Source of the DNA: Tepidibacillus_B infernus
GTDB taxonomy: Bacteria > Bacillota > Bacilli > Tepidibacillales > Tepidibacillaceae
Assembly (NCBI RefSeq): GCF_048898065.1
Contig: NZ_JBLWFI010000001.1
Location: 1,976,155 to 2,040,154 of the forward strand
Length of the DNA: 64,000 nt
Direction: 5' to 3'
The notes below the pieces were generated by a model. It saw only the letters and a list, made by a program, of their open reading frames with translations. It ran no database searches and was not told where the DNA came from. Both the position numbers and the translations under genes were made by a program. Shown here piece after piece: positions 52,698 to 61,143 of the stretch (position 1 is its first letter; the number at the start of each line of letters is the position of its first letter).

Positions 52698-52748
52698 TAA
52701 GTAATTACTTACTAACCATAGTTTATAACCATTCTATTTTTTTGGCAA
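52698..52748 (-). promoter_or_regulatory. promoter and operator of the tetR-RND operon
   Basis: TTGCCA (52748-52743), 17 nt, TAAACT (52725-52720). TAAGTAA/TTACTTA (52698-52711) is a perfect 14-bp palindrome just after the -10, contained in AGTAAGTAATTACTTAT. Confidence 0.65.
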
Positions 52749-52759
52749 GGGTTTTTTTT

Positions 52760-52796
52760 AAAAGAAAAAGACCCATACTCAGAAACGTATGGATCT
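52760..52796 (-). terminator. terminator of the deacetylase operon
   Basis: AGATCCATAC and GTATGGGTCT (52796-52787 with 52778-52769; one G-U pair) form a 10-bp stem followed by TTTTTCTTTT, 11 nt after the stop at 52807. Confidence 0.85.
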
Positions 52797-52806
52797 AGCA
52801 AAAACT

Positions 52807-53301
52807 TTATTCTTTTTGTTCACTTATGACTTCATATTCCCCGCGAACCATGAATACAGCTGTGCCACTCACAATCTTAACACCACGACCATCGTTTCTA
52901 GGATAAATCAATTGATGGTTTAACGGGATTTTTGTACCATTCTTCAGATCCGTTGCGCCTGTTACATCAGGTATACCATTTGCATCTTTACTATAGGCTG
53001 TCGCTGTACCTGCACGCAGAATCATTTCTGTTCCTGCATTCCCTACTAACAAGTCACCTGCTTTTAAATTTAAGACAATAATCTGTGCAACTTTCACTGT
53101 TTCTTCCCCATCAGTAGGTTGTCCACTTGGTAATCCACTTTGCTTAAGTAAGTTGATTTGCTGATCGACATAACTTTTTGTTACGAGCGGATCCTCTTGC
53201 GATCCTGGTTCACTTGTTTCACCAGCCATAGCTGTGGTGACAATCGACCCAGCTAAAATCAAAGCACCAATACCTAAACCTAATTTCACCTTATTACTCA
53301 T
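52807..53301 (-). CDS. secreted protein of unknown function
   Basis: The 164-residue protein starts with a signal peptide (KLGLGIGALILAGSIVTTAMA), then a short linker DPLVTKSYVDQQINLL and a domain with VAQIIVLNLKAGDLLVGNAGTEMILRAG. It resembles a conserved hypothetical secreted family in spore-forming Firmicutes; the role is unknown. ATG 53301 is preceded by AAAAGGAG. The upstream open frame overlaps the deacetylase end and is not used. Confidence 0.75.
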   Translation of the reverse strand: MSNKVKLGLGIGALILAGSIVTTAMAGETSEPGSQEDPLVTKSYVDQQINLLKQSGLPSGQPTDGEETVKVAQIIVLNLKAGDLLVGNAGTEMILRAGTATAYSKDANGIPDVTGATDLKNGTKIPLNHQLIYPRNDGRGVKIVSGTAVFMVRGEYEVISEQKE

Positions 53302-53332
53302 ATTCAATCTCCTTTTAACAAGTTTGTATAGA

Positions 53333-54613
53333 TTATTGATAGATTCGTACCGTTTTATTTGTTCCATCCCATTCCACCTTCGCATGAAAGGCTTCACTAA
53401 TGAATCGAAGTGGAACCATGGTTTGACCATTATATAACATCGCTGGAGATTCTAAGGTGATCACTTGGTCTTGTTCCCTTACGTTTCGGTCATTGATCCG
53501 TAATTCTATAACTTCATATCCTTTTATAATAGTAATCGTTTGGGTCGTCCCATCCCAAAAAACATACGCTTGTAATTCTTGGCTCACGTATCTAACTGGT
53601 ACCATAGTTAAACCGTTATTAATAAATGGCTTTTGCTCGGGGAAATTAACGAATTTACCATTCACATAAACGGTTGGCTGTACTAACGTATTCTCCTTCG
53701 CTGGTTGAATTTTGACTATTTTGTTAGCTGGATGAGAAGCTAAGATGGCTTCATGTAGTTTTTCTGGTGTAATGGTTGGGTTACCCGCATTGATTCTCGG
53801 AACTAAAAATGGATTTGTTCTTCGGTCTGCCATTCCTTTTCTCAATGTAAAGGCCAATTGATAGCCTACTTTTTTTAATGTAGAAACACTATCCTGATTA
53901 TAAGCTCCAAAGGGATAAGCAAAGGCATATACATGTTTATTTGTAATATTTTCAATCACTTCTCGGTTTAATTCCAAATCATCCTGAATTCGCTTCTCAT
54001 AGTCACTTTGTGACTCGATGTATTGATCGATAGATAATTTTGTTGTCAAAAAAGGCTTAGGATGATCTTCGCTCGTTTTTCTATGCAAACCATAACTATG
54101 ACTTTGTAAATCTGCTAATGGATCTTTCGACAACTCTAGCATTTCCTCACTCGTCAATCGTGGTAATCCATTGGGTTTATCAATCCACTCGCCAATCACA
54201 AAATTAGTAGAGGGTATATTGTACTTTTTTAATATTTGATAAGCATAATTATAATAGCTTTCATATCCATCATCAAAAGTAATGAGTACACTATTAATTG
54301 GTATAGACTCTTTATTGTAAAGAAAATCCTCAAATTGTTGCATCGAAATGAAGTTATATCCTTGTTCTACAAGATACTCAATTTGACTTTGAAATAACTC
54401 AGGTGTAATGGTAGCACTACTTTTAAAGTTTGAATCAATATGATGGTACATAATGACCGCTACCCGGTCTCTATAATATTCTGTATTAGAAGCAAAGACA
54501 GATGACTGAAGATTGATAAATAGAATCAGTGACATGGCTACAATTAAGAAACTAGCTAAGAATTTCTTGTGTAAATATTTGTTACGATGGGTTCTCTTTC
54601 TTTGTTCCACCAT
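53333..54613 (-). CDS. polysaccharide deacetylase with a C-terminal stalk domain
   Basis: The 426-residue secreted protein has a membrane/signal segment (about 20-40), a NodB-type deacetylase domain (about 50-260) with motif 1 TFDDGYESYY, motif 2 SHSYGLH and motif 3 AYPFGAYNQ, all catalytic positions present, and a C-terminal copper amine oxidase N-terminal-like domain (about 300-426; TMVPVRYVSQELQAYV and TMVPLRFISEAFHAKV). It probably removes acetyl groups from a wall or secreted glycan. ATG 54613 follows AAAGGGG. Confidence 0.9.
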   Translation of the reverse strand: MVEQRKRTHRNKYLHKKFLASFLIVAMSLILFINLQSSVFASNTEYYRDRVAVIMYHHIDSNFKSSATITPELFQSQIEYLVEQGYNFISMQQFEDFLYNKESIPINSVLITFDDGYESYYNYAYQILKKYNIPSTNFVIGEWIDKPNGLPRLTSEEMLELSKDPLADLQSHSYGLHRKTSEDHPKPFLTTKLSIDQYIESQSDYEKRIQDDLELNREVIENITNKHVYAFAYPFGAYNQDSVSTLKKVGYQLAFTLRKGMADRRTNPFLVPRINAGNPTITPEKLHEAILASHPANKIVKIQPAKENTLVQPTVYVNGKFVNFPEQKPFINNGLTMVPVRYVSQELQAYVFWDGTTQTITIIKGYEVIELRINDRNVREQDQVITLESPAMLYNGQTMVPLRFISEAFHAKVEWDGTNKTVRIYQ

Positions 54614-54732
54614 TTTTTCCCCTTTGCAGTTTAATAGAATCACATAAACTAATCCTATTCTACCACCAAAATCATCTGCCTACTATACCCCTTCCAACAT
54701 TTCAATATTAGGTTATTCTTTTTCTAAATCTA

Positions 54733-57285
54733 TCAATTCACCGTAATACTTTGTGTTTTACTATCGTAGTAAATATATAATCCAAATCCCTCACTTAATG
54801 CACGAACAGGCAGCATCGTTCTTCCATTTCGAACAAATGGGGCTACATCTAATGCTTTTCGTTCTCCATTTTGGCTCATGTAGGATTGTTCCAACCAAAA
54901 ATCAAGAACCTTATAATCGTTGATCGCTTCAGCCTTTTGTTCGGAGCTAAACCAATTTACCTGTCCACCTAATAATTCAGAAAAAGCACGGAGGGGTAAA
55001 AATGTTCTTCCATTTACAATGATCGGTGCTTGATCTAAGCTTTTTTTCTCATTTCCAACGAGTACTTGTTTTTGATTTAACGTAAATTTTAATGTAGGTT
55101 TCTCAGCGATTTCAGCTTTATTCCACTCTTTTATTTGTAAATTGGCAAAAGAGAGCTGTCCTTGGTTAGGCGTTTGATCCGTTGCATTTTCTTGATGAAC
55201 AACATAGATACTTTTCAACGTAAGTGGATAAGCGACTCCCTTTGGCACAGGAACAGTTAAGGTTTTCCAACCTATCCAATCTACCTTTTTCGCTAGATCA
55301 ACATAATAGACTTTTCCATTTTTATCCCTAATCTCAGTCCGGAGCCAATGGCCACTATTATCCCCTTTTACATCCAGTGTTAAGAATGCTGGTTCTCCCC
55401 TAACATACTTACCTACGGTTCCATACTGAAGATAGACAATACGAAGATCACTAGAATTACCAAAATCATAAGTAAATATTCCTGATTTAAAAGAACCTGT
55501 GCCAATCCCCTTTAATCCTTGAATTAAATAAATACCAGGTTGGTCAAACTGATCAATCACTTTTCCTTCTGTTTGAGTACCAATCACTACAGGTACAGCT
55601 GTACTAAACCCTTGATAGCTTGCTATCAGCATTCCTACTGATGCTTCGGAGCCCGTGACAGTACCATCTGCTTGTACACTACCTTTTGCTCCAATTAACT
55701 GCCATTTTAATAGCTTGGTATCTACGGAGCGTTTAGAACCGTCAGTGAAGCTCATGGTTACAGTTGGTTTCAAGGATTCACCTGTATTGATACGGATTAT
55801 ATCTTGATCAATCTTAATTAGCTTTAGGTCTTCCTTACTATAAACTTTTATCTGATGGGTTTGTGTGGTTTGTCCAAGGGATGATTTGATATTAAATGTC
55901 CCTTGTTGGTTAAAGATAAAGTTAAACGGATTCTCTTTATTTTGCTGAACACCTGTTGCTACATCCCACTGAACGCTTACTTCTTTTGGATCGATTGGAT
56001 TGTAATATTCATCATAAGCACGAGTGATCTGGGCGGTAAGGGTTTCACCCTGCAAAGCGCCCTTTGGTAAGGAAACCTGCCCACCTAATAACTTTCCTTT
56101 TGGTGCTGTACTAAATATAGCTAAGGCATTAGGAACCTCTCTCTCAACCCCATATTGAGGAATAGTAACATCTGATAGATTAAAAGTACCTAAACCACGA
56201 GCAACCATTGTTGTCGAGCCGCCACCATCTAGATTGACCGCTTTCCAGACACCACGGTGGATTAAAAAGGTACTCAGTTCATCTAATGTCATCCCAACAC
56301 TGTTTTTGCTTTTTTCTGCTGTAACCAGATATAGATAGCGCTTATCTTGAGAATAACCAACTGCTGTACGTGCGTGGTTTCCTTTAATCTCATAAGTGAT
56401 TTTTGCCTTTTGTCCTTCATCTACTAATAGAGTTGAACCATCAATTGCTGTTAACCATTTTTGATCAGGATTAAGCTTAAAATCTACTTGGATCGTTTCA
56501 CCTATACGAACATGCTGTTTTAAAAAGACTTGAGCCTCACCATGTCCTAATAATAAGTACGCACCATTTGGGATTTCATCAACAGCCTGATTATCTAGCA
56601 TTTGCGTTACTATTCCGTTCTCGACTAATACAATCGTATACTCGCCTAAAGCATCACCTACCCAATTCTTCATATTCCATTTATCTGTGTACATATGAAG
56701 TCGATTTTGGTGGCTATTACCACTAAAACGGAAGCCTGAGTTATATTGGGTTTTGTTCACTCCATACAATTGAAACTTACTTCCATCTTCTGTTGTTACT
56801 TCTGCATCAAAATCTAAACGATCAATAAAAGGAACTCCATTTTGATCAATCATCAATGCATTTTTGGAATGAATATAGCCTGGAGATGTAATCATTTGTC
56901 CATTTTGAATCGTCGCACCAAACGGAGCACCCTCTGCGGCAAGTGTAAAAAAGTCGCCATTCACCGCTGCAACGGCCCCAGTTTCTTTGGCCATATTGAT
57001 CGGGCGTTGCTTATTACCGGTCATCCCCTCTTTACCCACCATCGTATCTACTTTAATATAAGGATTCTTCAAATCTACTTCTATCAGATTTATTTTGACG
57101 ATACCCGTAGAAGTCTTCCAATTCCACTTCTCTAGTTTTGCCCCAGCAGTAATCCATTCCGAAGATACTAGATTTCCACTTGGGACACTCTCAGCTGCTA
57201 TTGCTCCATGAATAGAAGGAAACATGGATAGTAGCATAGCCAGTACAGTGGTTACTTTAGCTAAGATTTGCAACCGTTTTTTCAT
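54733..57285 (-). CDS. phosphodiester glycosidase-family surface protein
   Basis: The 850-residue protein has a signal peptide (about 1-30), a phosphodiester glycosidase (NAGPA) domain (about 80-395, with AAVNGDFFTLAAEGAPFG and KAVNLDGGGSTTMVARG), Ig-like/bacterial-immunoglobulin segments (about 400-590), a carbohydrate-binding-like beta domain (about 590-740) and a C-terminal stalk domain (TFLPLRAFSELLGGQV; TMLPVRALSEGFGLYI). It is likely a wall or exopolysaccharide enzyme. The ATG overlaps the stop of the small gene before it. Confidence 0.88.
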   Translation of the reverse strand: MKKRLQILAKVTTVLAMLLSMFPSIHGAIAAESVPSGNLVSSEWITAGAKLEKWNWKTSTGIVKINLIEVDLKNPYIKVDTMVGKEGMTGNKQRPINMAKETGAVAAVNGDFFTLAAEGAPFGATIQNGQMITSPGYIHSKNALMIDQNGVPFIDRLDFDAEVTTEDGSKFQLYGVNKTQYNSGFRFSGNSHQNRLHMYTDKWNMKNWVGDALGEYTIVLVENGIVTQMLDNQAVDEIPNGAYLLLGHGEAQVFLKQHVRIGETIQVDFKLNPDQKWLTAIDGSTLLVDEGQKAKITYEIKGNHARTAVGYSQDKRYLYLVTAEKSKNSVGMTLDELSTFLIHRGVWKAVNLDGGGSTTMVARGLGTFNLSDVTIPQYGVEREVPNALAIFSTAPKGKLLGGQVSLPKGALQGETLTAQITRAYDEYYNPIDPKEVSVQWDVATGVQQNKENPFNFIFNQQGTFNIKSSLGQTTQTHQIKVYSKEDLKLIKIDQDIIRINTGESLKPTVTMSFTDGSKRSVDTKLLKWQLIGAKGSVQADGTVTGSEASVGMLIASYQGFSTAVPVVIGTQTEGKVIDQFDQPGIYLIQGLKGIGTGSFKSGIFTYDFGNSSDLRIVYLQYGTVGKYVRGEPAFLTLDVKGDNSGHWLRTEIRDKNGKVYYVDLAKKVDWIGWKTLTVPVPKGVAYPLTLKSIYVVHQENATDQTPNQGQLSFANLQIKEWNKAEIAEKPTLKFTLNQKQVLVGNEKKSLDQAPIIVNGRTFLPLRAFSELLGGQVNWFSSEQKAEAINDYKVLDFWLEQSYMSQNGERKALDVAPFVRNGRTMLPVRALSEGFGLYIYYDSKTQSITVN

Positions 57286-57407
57286 TTTTTGCTACCTCTC
57301 CCTACCTTTTTTAGAATTTCTCTACCATATAGACGTACAAAAAAATGAAAAGTTGCTAGGAAAAAAAGTAGCAATAAGGTAATGTATATTACAACGAGCT
57401 CCGTCAT
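57282..57407 (-). CDS. tiny membrane protein
   Basis: From ATG 57407 (AAAGG upstream) the product has 41 residues: one membrane helix (LVVIYITLLLLFFLATFHFFV) and a basic tail. Its stop overlaps the next ATG, so it may serve for translational coupling. Its 5' end lies inside the palindromic element 57378-57483, and a longer frame reaches 57485. Function unknown; possibly not a real protein. Confidence 0.4.
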   Translation of the reverse strand: MTELVVIYITLLLLFFLATFHFFVRLYGREILKKVGRGSKK

Positions 57408-57483
57408 CCATGCCTTTCTGTGATTAAAAAACAAGGAAAGAAAGGCATTCCTGAAAGTCGCTTCTTTTGTAATATACATTACC
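57378..57483. repeat. 106-bp palindromic element
   Basis: GGTAATGTATATTACAA (57378-57394) and its exact 17-bp complement (57467-57483) form the ends; ATGCCTTTC (57410-57418) and GAAAGGCAT (57440-57448) form an inner 9-bp stem around 21 nt. The size and structure resemble a miniature inverted-repeat element. No second copy was found in this window. Confidence 0.6.
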
Positions 57484-57496
57484 ATTAAACTATAAT

Positions 57497-57525
57497 AAAA
57501 AGTAAGCCTTTCTTTGATGAAAGGC
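57497..57525 (-). terminator. terminator of the large SLH gene
   Basis: GCCTTTC and GAAAGGC (57525-57519 with 57512-57506) form a 7-bp stem followed by TTACTTTTTATT, about 18 nt after the stop. Confidence 0.75.
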
Positions 57526-57542
57526 CCTCTAATTCTTCATTT

Positions 57543-60500
57543 TTATTTAGGTAATTTTTTTAGCTTTTGCATTAAGCGGTATGAGATGGTCGCTGCTTCA
57601 GCCCGAGACATGAATGATCTTGGATTAAAGACAATACTATCTCCTGATTGACTACCACTCATGACTTTTGCTTTAATCACCGCTTCAATATAGGGTGCAG
57701 CATAAAGGTTGATACTTTCTCCGTCAGCAAACATTTTTGCTAAATTTAATTTAGAACGTTCTGCATTAGAAGTAATCTTTAAATTGGCTGCACGAGCGAT
57801 CATCGTTGCCGCTTGTTCCCGGGTTAAATAGCCGTCTGGGTTAAAGAGTCCATCACTTTCACCACGAATAATTCCTGCCCGAGCAGCTGTTTCAATATAT
57901 TCATAAGAATAAAACTCTGGATCTGGATCCAATAATGGACTGACATCTTTAAATGTTGGGTTAATCGGTCTTCCTCGGTCATCATATGGACCTGCATCGA
58001 TTGGAATATCTAATGCTTTAACAAGAAGTGTTGCTAGTTCTCCTCTTGTAGTTAATAGGTCAGCACCAAAACGATTACGTTCTGCAGGAATCATTAATCC
58101 CTTAGAATACATGGTTTGTAGATAGTTTGCTGCCCAAGGATGTTTAACAATATCGTTAAAACTTCCTCTTTTTGCCATTACTGTATAATATCCAAATTCA
58201 TTAATCGGTGCTGTTACTGTTTTTGCTTTTGTATTCACGACCCCACCTAAATTGACCCACTCTCTTTTCTCAGGATCAAAATGGTAGATCGCTAACAAGT
58301 TTTGCGCATCATCACGAATACTTTGATCAAATTGAATCGTTATTTCCCCTTGGTTATTAGGAACCAGCCCTGCATCCACATTAGTAAGATCTCCGTTTGC
58401 CTCAATCCAATACAATTGACCTGCATACCCTGTATTATCTGGTGGGAGAATATAATATTTCATATATCTATCCCAAATCCCATTAAAATCTTCAAAGGTA
58501 TACTCGTCACCATCCCAAATAATTCGTTGTCCTGTTTTTCGATTAACAATACTAAAATCTAAATACTCATCAGCCTTATAATCGACGATTGAAGAGCTTC
58601 CTTTTTCAATCAACCAGGTATTCTTTGGAAATTCAAGCAGCACCTTTTTATCAAAGACATCCATTTTTCCTTTACCTGTGAAAACTTCTTTATACCTGGC
58701 TCCTTCTTTCGGTGTGGCTGCATAATAAATCTCAAACTGATATTTACTACTATTTCCATTTCTAACTACAGTATAGGTAATTTTATTCTTACCGTTCTTT
58801 AAGAAAACGTCAGCTTTAAACTGTTTTGCCTCACTATCACTAATTGGTTCAGCTACTGCTTCAGTTTTATCTATGATCACTTGCTCAGCTTCTGCTTCAA
58901 TGATCACTTCAATAAAGTTACTATTCACTACTTTTTGGTCAGGTAAAACGGGTTGAATCAATTTCACCGGTTGTGGTGAGCGAGTAACATATATTTTGGC
59001 ACTTTTTGAAGATCCATCTTGACTAATTGCTTCAATTTCAAAGGTATTCGCCCCATCATTTAGACGTATGGATCGATCAGTTACTACCTTGTTGTTTGTT
59101 AAGTCTAACTTAAGATAAATGTCATTACCAGTTGCTTCTGGATAGACTTTATCATTTTGTACATCAATATATACTGCTCGTTGACCATTGTAATAGAAGA
59201 CCAATTCCTTTGCATTATTAAAGTTCATCGTCAAGTCAATATACCTAGAATCAGTCTCAAAGATATTGGTGTCTGTTTCAGTCAGCGTATATCGACTACT
59301 TACACTTGGAGTAATATCAACAAATGGGCCATCACCTTTAAAGTAGAATAAAGTTAGCTTCGTCTTTGTTCTTACCGCTCCATCTGTTACCTCAATCGTA
59401 ATTTCATTGGCTCCTACACCTAAATCTGTGAGGCTAAACGAAAAGGTTCCATTTGTTTTATCGATTGTTAAAAGAGCGCTTTGATTTGTATAAACCGTGC
59501 TTCCATACGCATTTTCAACAGTAATGGTCATATTGTCCATTTCAGTTGTAGGAATATTGATAAATTCCCCTATCATGGTATCAATATTTAAACCATCCGT
59601 TCCCCCGATTCGATCTCCATTTACTAAGTTGGTAATCTTAACGTCTGGAGTACTTACATATTGAACAGTATAGATTTCCATATTTTCTGATTCTGGCGCT
59701 GCTGGATATACCTCAAAAAAGTTATCGCCTGGTTGAAGATCAACAGTCACTTTATAGGTTGGTGCTTTCGTTGCATCGATATTGGCAACTGGAACAGCAT
59801 TTGTTTGTCTTGTGCCATTTCCATCCACATAAACATGATTGATGAACTGATCTAAATCAGTAACCGTATTACTTGTTGTAATATAAAAGGTTAGGGTTCG
59901 AATCGTTGCTGTATCAGAAAGCCCAGATGTACTTACCACATAATTTGAAGACGTATTTAAATATTTTAATTTATAGGTTTGTGGTTGATAGGTTGTCCCA
60001 TCTGCCAGTGTAAACGTAAAAGAAAGATCATTGATATCAGGATGTTTAATTGTATCAAATTCAAGGGTAAAAGAATCCGCCCCTTCATTGGTTAATGTGT
60101 AATTCGTTGTTTGTCCGTCATTTGTAGCGATCGATCCACTAATCGTAGTTTGACTATCAAAATCATTTCTTGTGATAATAAAACTTCCACCATTATAAGT
60201 CACCTTCAACTGATCATTTGCATCATTAAAGTTATAAACGTCGCCACTAACAGTTAATGGTTTAGTAGAAAAATTCATAGATGGAAGTAAATCTTGGCCA
60301 TCTATTTGTCCAAGAATATAGGGTACTCCTTGTGGTTCATAATAAACATCCAATGTGAGTGGATAAGTTTTCGTTTGATTCTCTGCTTGAATGGTGATGG
60401 AATTCTTCCCTAATTGTAAAGGAAGATCAGTAAAGGCAAATTCATCCTGGAGTTTCATTAACAGTCCATCGTATTCAACCCCATTAACAACAGCTACGAT

Positions 60501-61040
60501 CGAATCAGCATTATATACCTTACCTGTTAGCATCACTTGATTATTATTATAGGTTAAATCATCTGTAATCCTGTTATCTTGTCTTAAATCTTGTGAATCA
60601 TTATATAAAACTGAAGTGATAAATGGTAGATTCGTATATTCAACATATTTCGTATCTGATACTGTTTGGCCTTGATAAATACCATATACTTTAATTCCAT
60701 TTAATCCTTCATATAACTGAACATCGTTAAAGGTAAAATTAGATCCTGAGATATCAGGCTTATCTGCCCCATCTTTATGTTTAATCTCAATAAGTCTCCC
60801 ATTATCTATTCTATATTGGGTGATGGTATAACCTAAATCGGTAACACCATAGGCACTACCGGAGATATTGATTGTTGGCTTATTAACCTGTGTCGGTTGT
60901 TGTTCTGTACCCAATGGATCTGTAATTACAATTGGTGCTCTCTCCTCTGCTTTGACAAAAGCAGTGAAAGGAACTAACGAAATGACAAGTGCTAATGCAA
61001 TAAAAAGACTTAACCATTTCTTAAATGCATAATTCATCAT
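57543..61040 (-). CDS. large surface protein with C-terminal SLH domains
   Basis: The 1165-residue protein has a signal peptide (about 1-31), a long array of beta-sandwich/Ig-like segments (about 45-830) and three C-terminal SLH domains (about 985-1160; SKGLMIPAERNRFGADLLTTRGELATL, GIIRGESDGLFNPDGYLTREQAATM, AKVMSGSQSGDSIVFNPRSFMSRAEAATI). It is anchored in the wall and may be an adhesin or S-layer-associated protein. It has a sigma-D-like promoter 33 bp upstream, unusual for such a protein. Confidence 0.88.
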   Translation of the reverse strand: MMNYAFKKWLSLFIALALVISLVPFTAFVKAEERAPIVITDPLGTEQQPTQVNKPTINISGSAYGVTDLGYTITQYRIDNGRLIEIKHKDGADKPDISGSNFTFNDVQLYEGLNGIKVYGIYQGQTVSDTKYVEYTNLPFITSVLYNDSQDLRQDNRITDDLTYNNNQVMLTGKVYNADSIVAVVNGVEYDGLLMKLQDEFAFTDLPLQLGKNSITIQAENQTKTYPLTLDVYYEPQGVPYILGQIDGQDLLPSMNFSTKPLTVSGDVYNFNDANDQLKVTYNGGSFIITRNDFDSQTTISGSIATNDGQTTNYTLTNEGADSFTLEFDTIKHPDINDLSFTFTLADGTTYQPQTYKLKYLNTSSNYVVSTSGLSDTATIRTLTFYITTSNTVTDLDQFINHVYVDGNGTRQTNAVPVANIDATKAPTYKVTVDLQPGDNFFEVYPAAPESENMEIYTVQYVSTPDVKITNLVNGDRIGGTDGLNIDTMIGEFINIPTTEMDNMTITVENAYGSTVYTNQSALLTIDKTNGTFSFSLTDLGVGANEITIEVTDGAVRTKTKLTLFYFKGDGPFVDITPSVSSRYTLTETDTNIFETDSRYIDLTMNFNNAKELVFYYNGQRAVYIDVQNDKVYPEATGNDIYLKLDLTNNKVVTDRSIRLNDGANTFEIEAISQDGSSKSAKIYVTRSPQPVKLIQPVLPDQKVVNSNFIEVIIEAEAEQVIIDKTEAVAEPISDSEAKQFKADVFLKNGKNKITYTVVRNGNSSKYQFEIYYAATPKEGARYKEVFTGKGKMDVFDKKVLLEFPKNTWLIEKGSSSIVDYKADEYLDFSIVNRKTGQRIIWDGDEYTFEDFNGIWDRYMKYYILPPDNTGYAGQLYWIEANGDLTNVDAGLVPNNQGEITIQFDQSIRDDAQNLLAIYHFDPEKREWVNLGGVVNTKAKTVTAPINEFGYYTVMAKRGSFNDIVKHPWAANYLQTMYSKGLMIPAERNRFGADLLTTRGELATLLVKALDIPIDAGPYDDRGRPINPTFKDVSPLLDPDPEFYSYEYIETAARAGIIRGESDGLFNPDGYLTREQAATMIARAANLKITSNAERSKLNLAKMFADGESINLYAAPYIEAVIKAKVMSGSQSGDSIVFNPRSFMSRAEAATISYRLMQKLKKLPK

Positions 61041-61072
61041 ATCCTCTCCCTCGTCTAATTGGTCTTCTATAT

Positions 61073-61099
61073 ATATCGGAAGAATAGCAGTAAACTTTA
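61073..61099 (-). promoter_or_regulatory. sigma-D-like promoter of the large SLH gene
   Basis: TAAA (61099-61096), exactly 15 nt, TCCGATAT (61080-61073): 11 of 12 consensus positions with ideal spacing, the best sigma-D match in the window. Confidence 0.75.
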
Positions 61100-61106
61100 A
61101 CCCTTT

Positions 61107-61132
61107 TTAGAAAAAAGAGTCTCTGCACACTC
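61107..61132 (-). terminator. weak terminator after the toroid-domain gene
   Basis: AGAGT and ACTCT pair around 8 nt, followed by TTTTTTC on the minus strand. Short stem, so low confidence. Confidence 0.4.
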
Positions 61133-61143
61133 TATTCTTCCTT

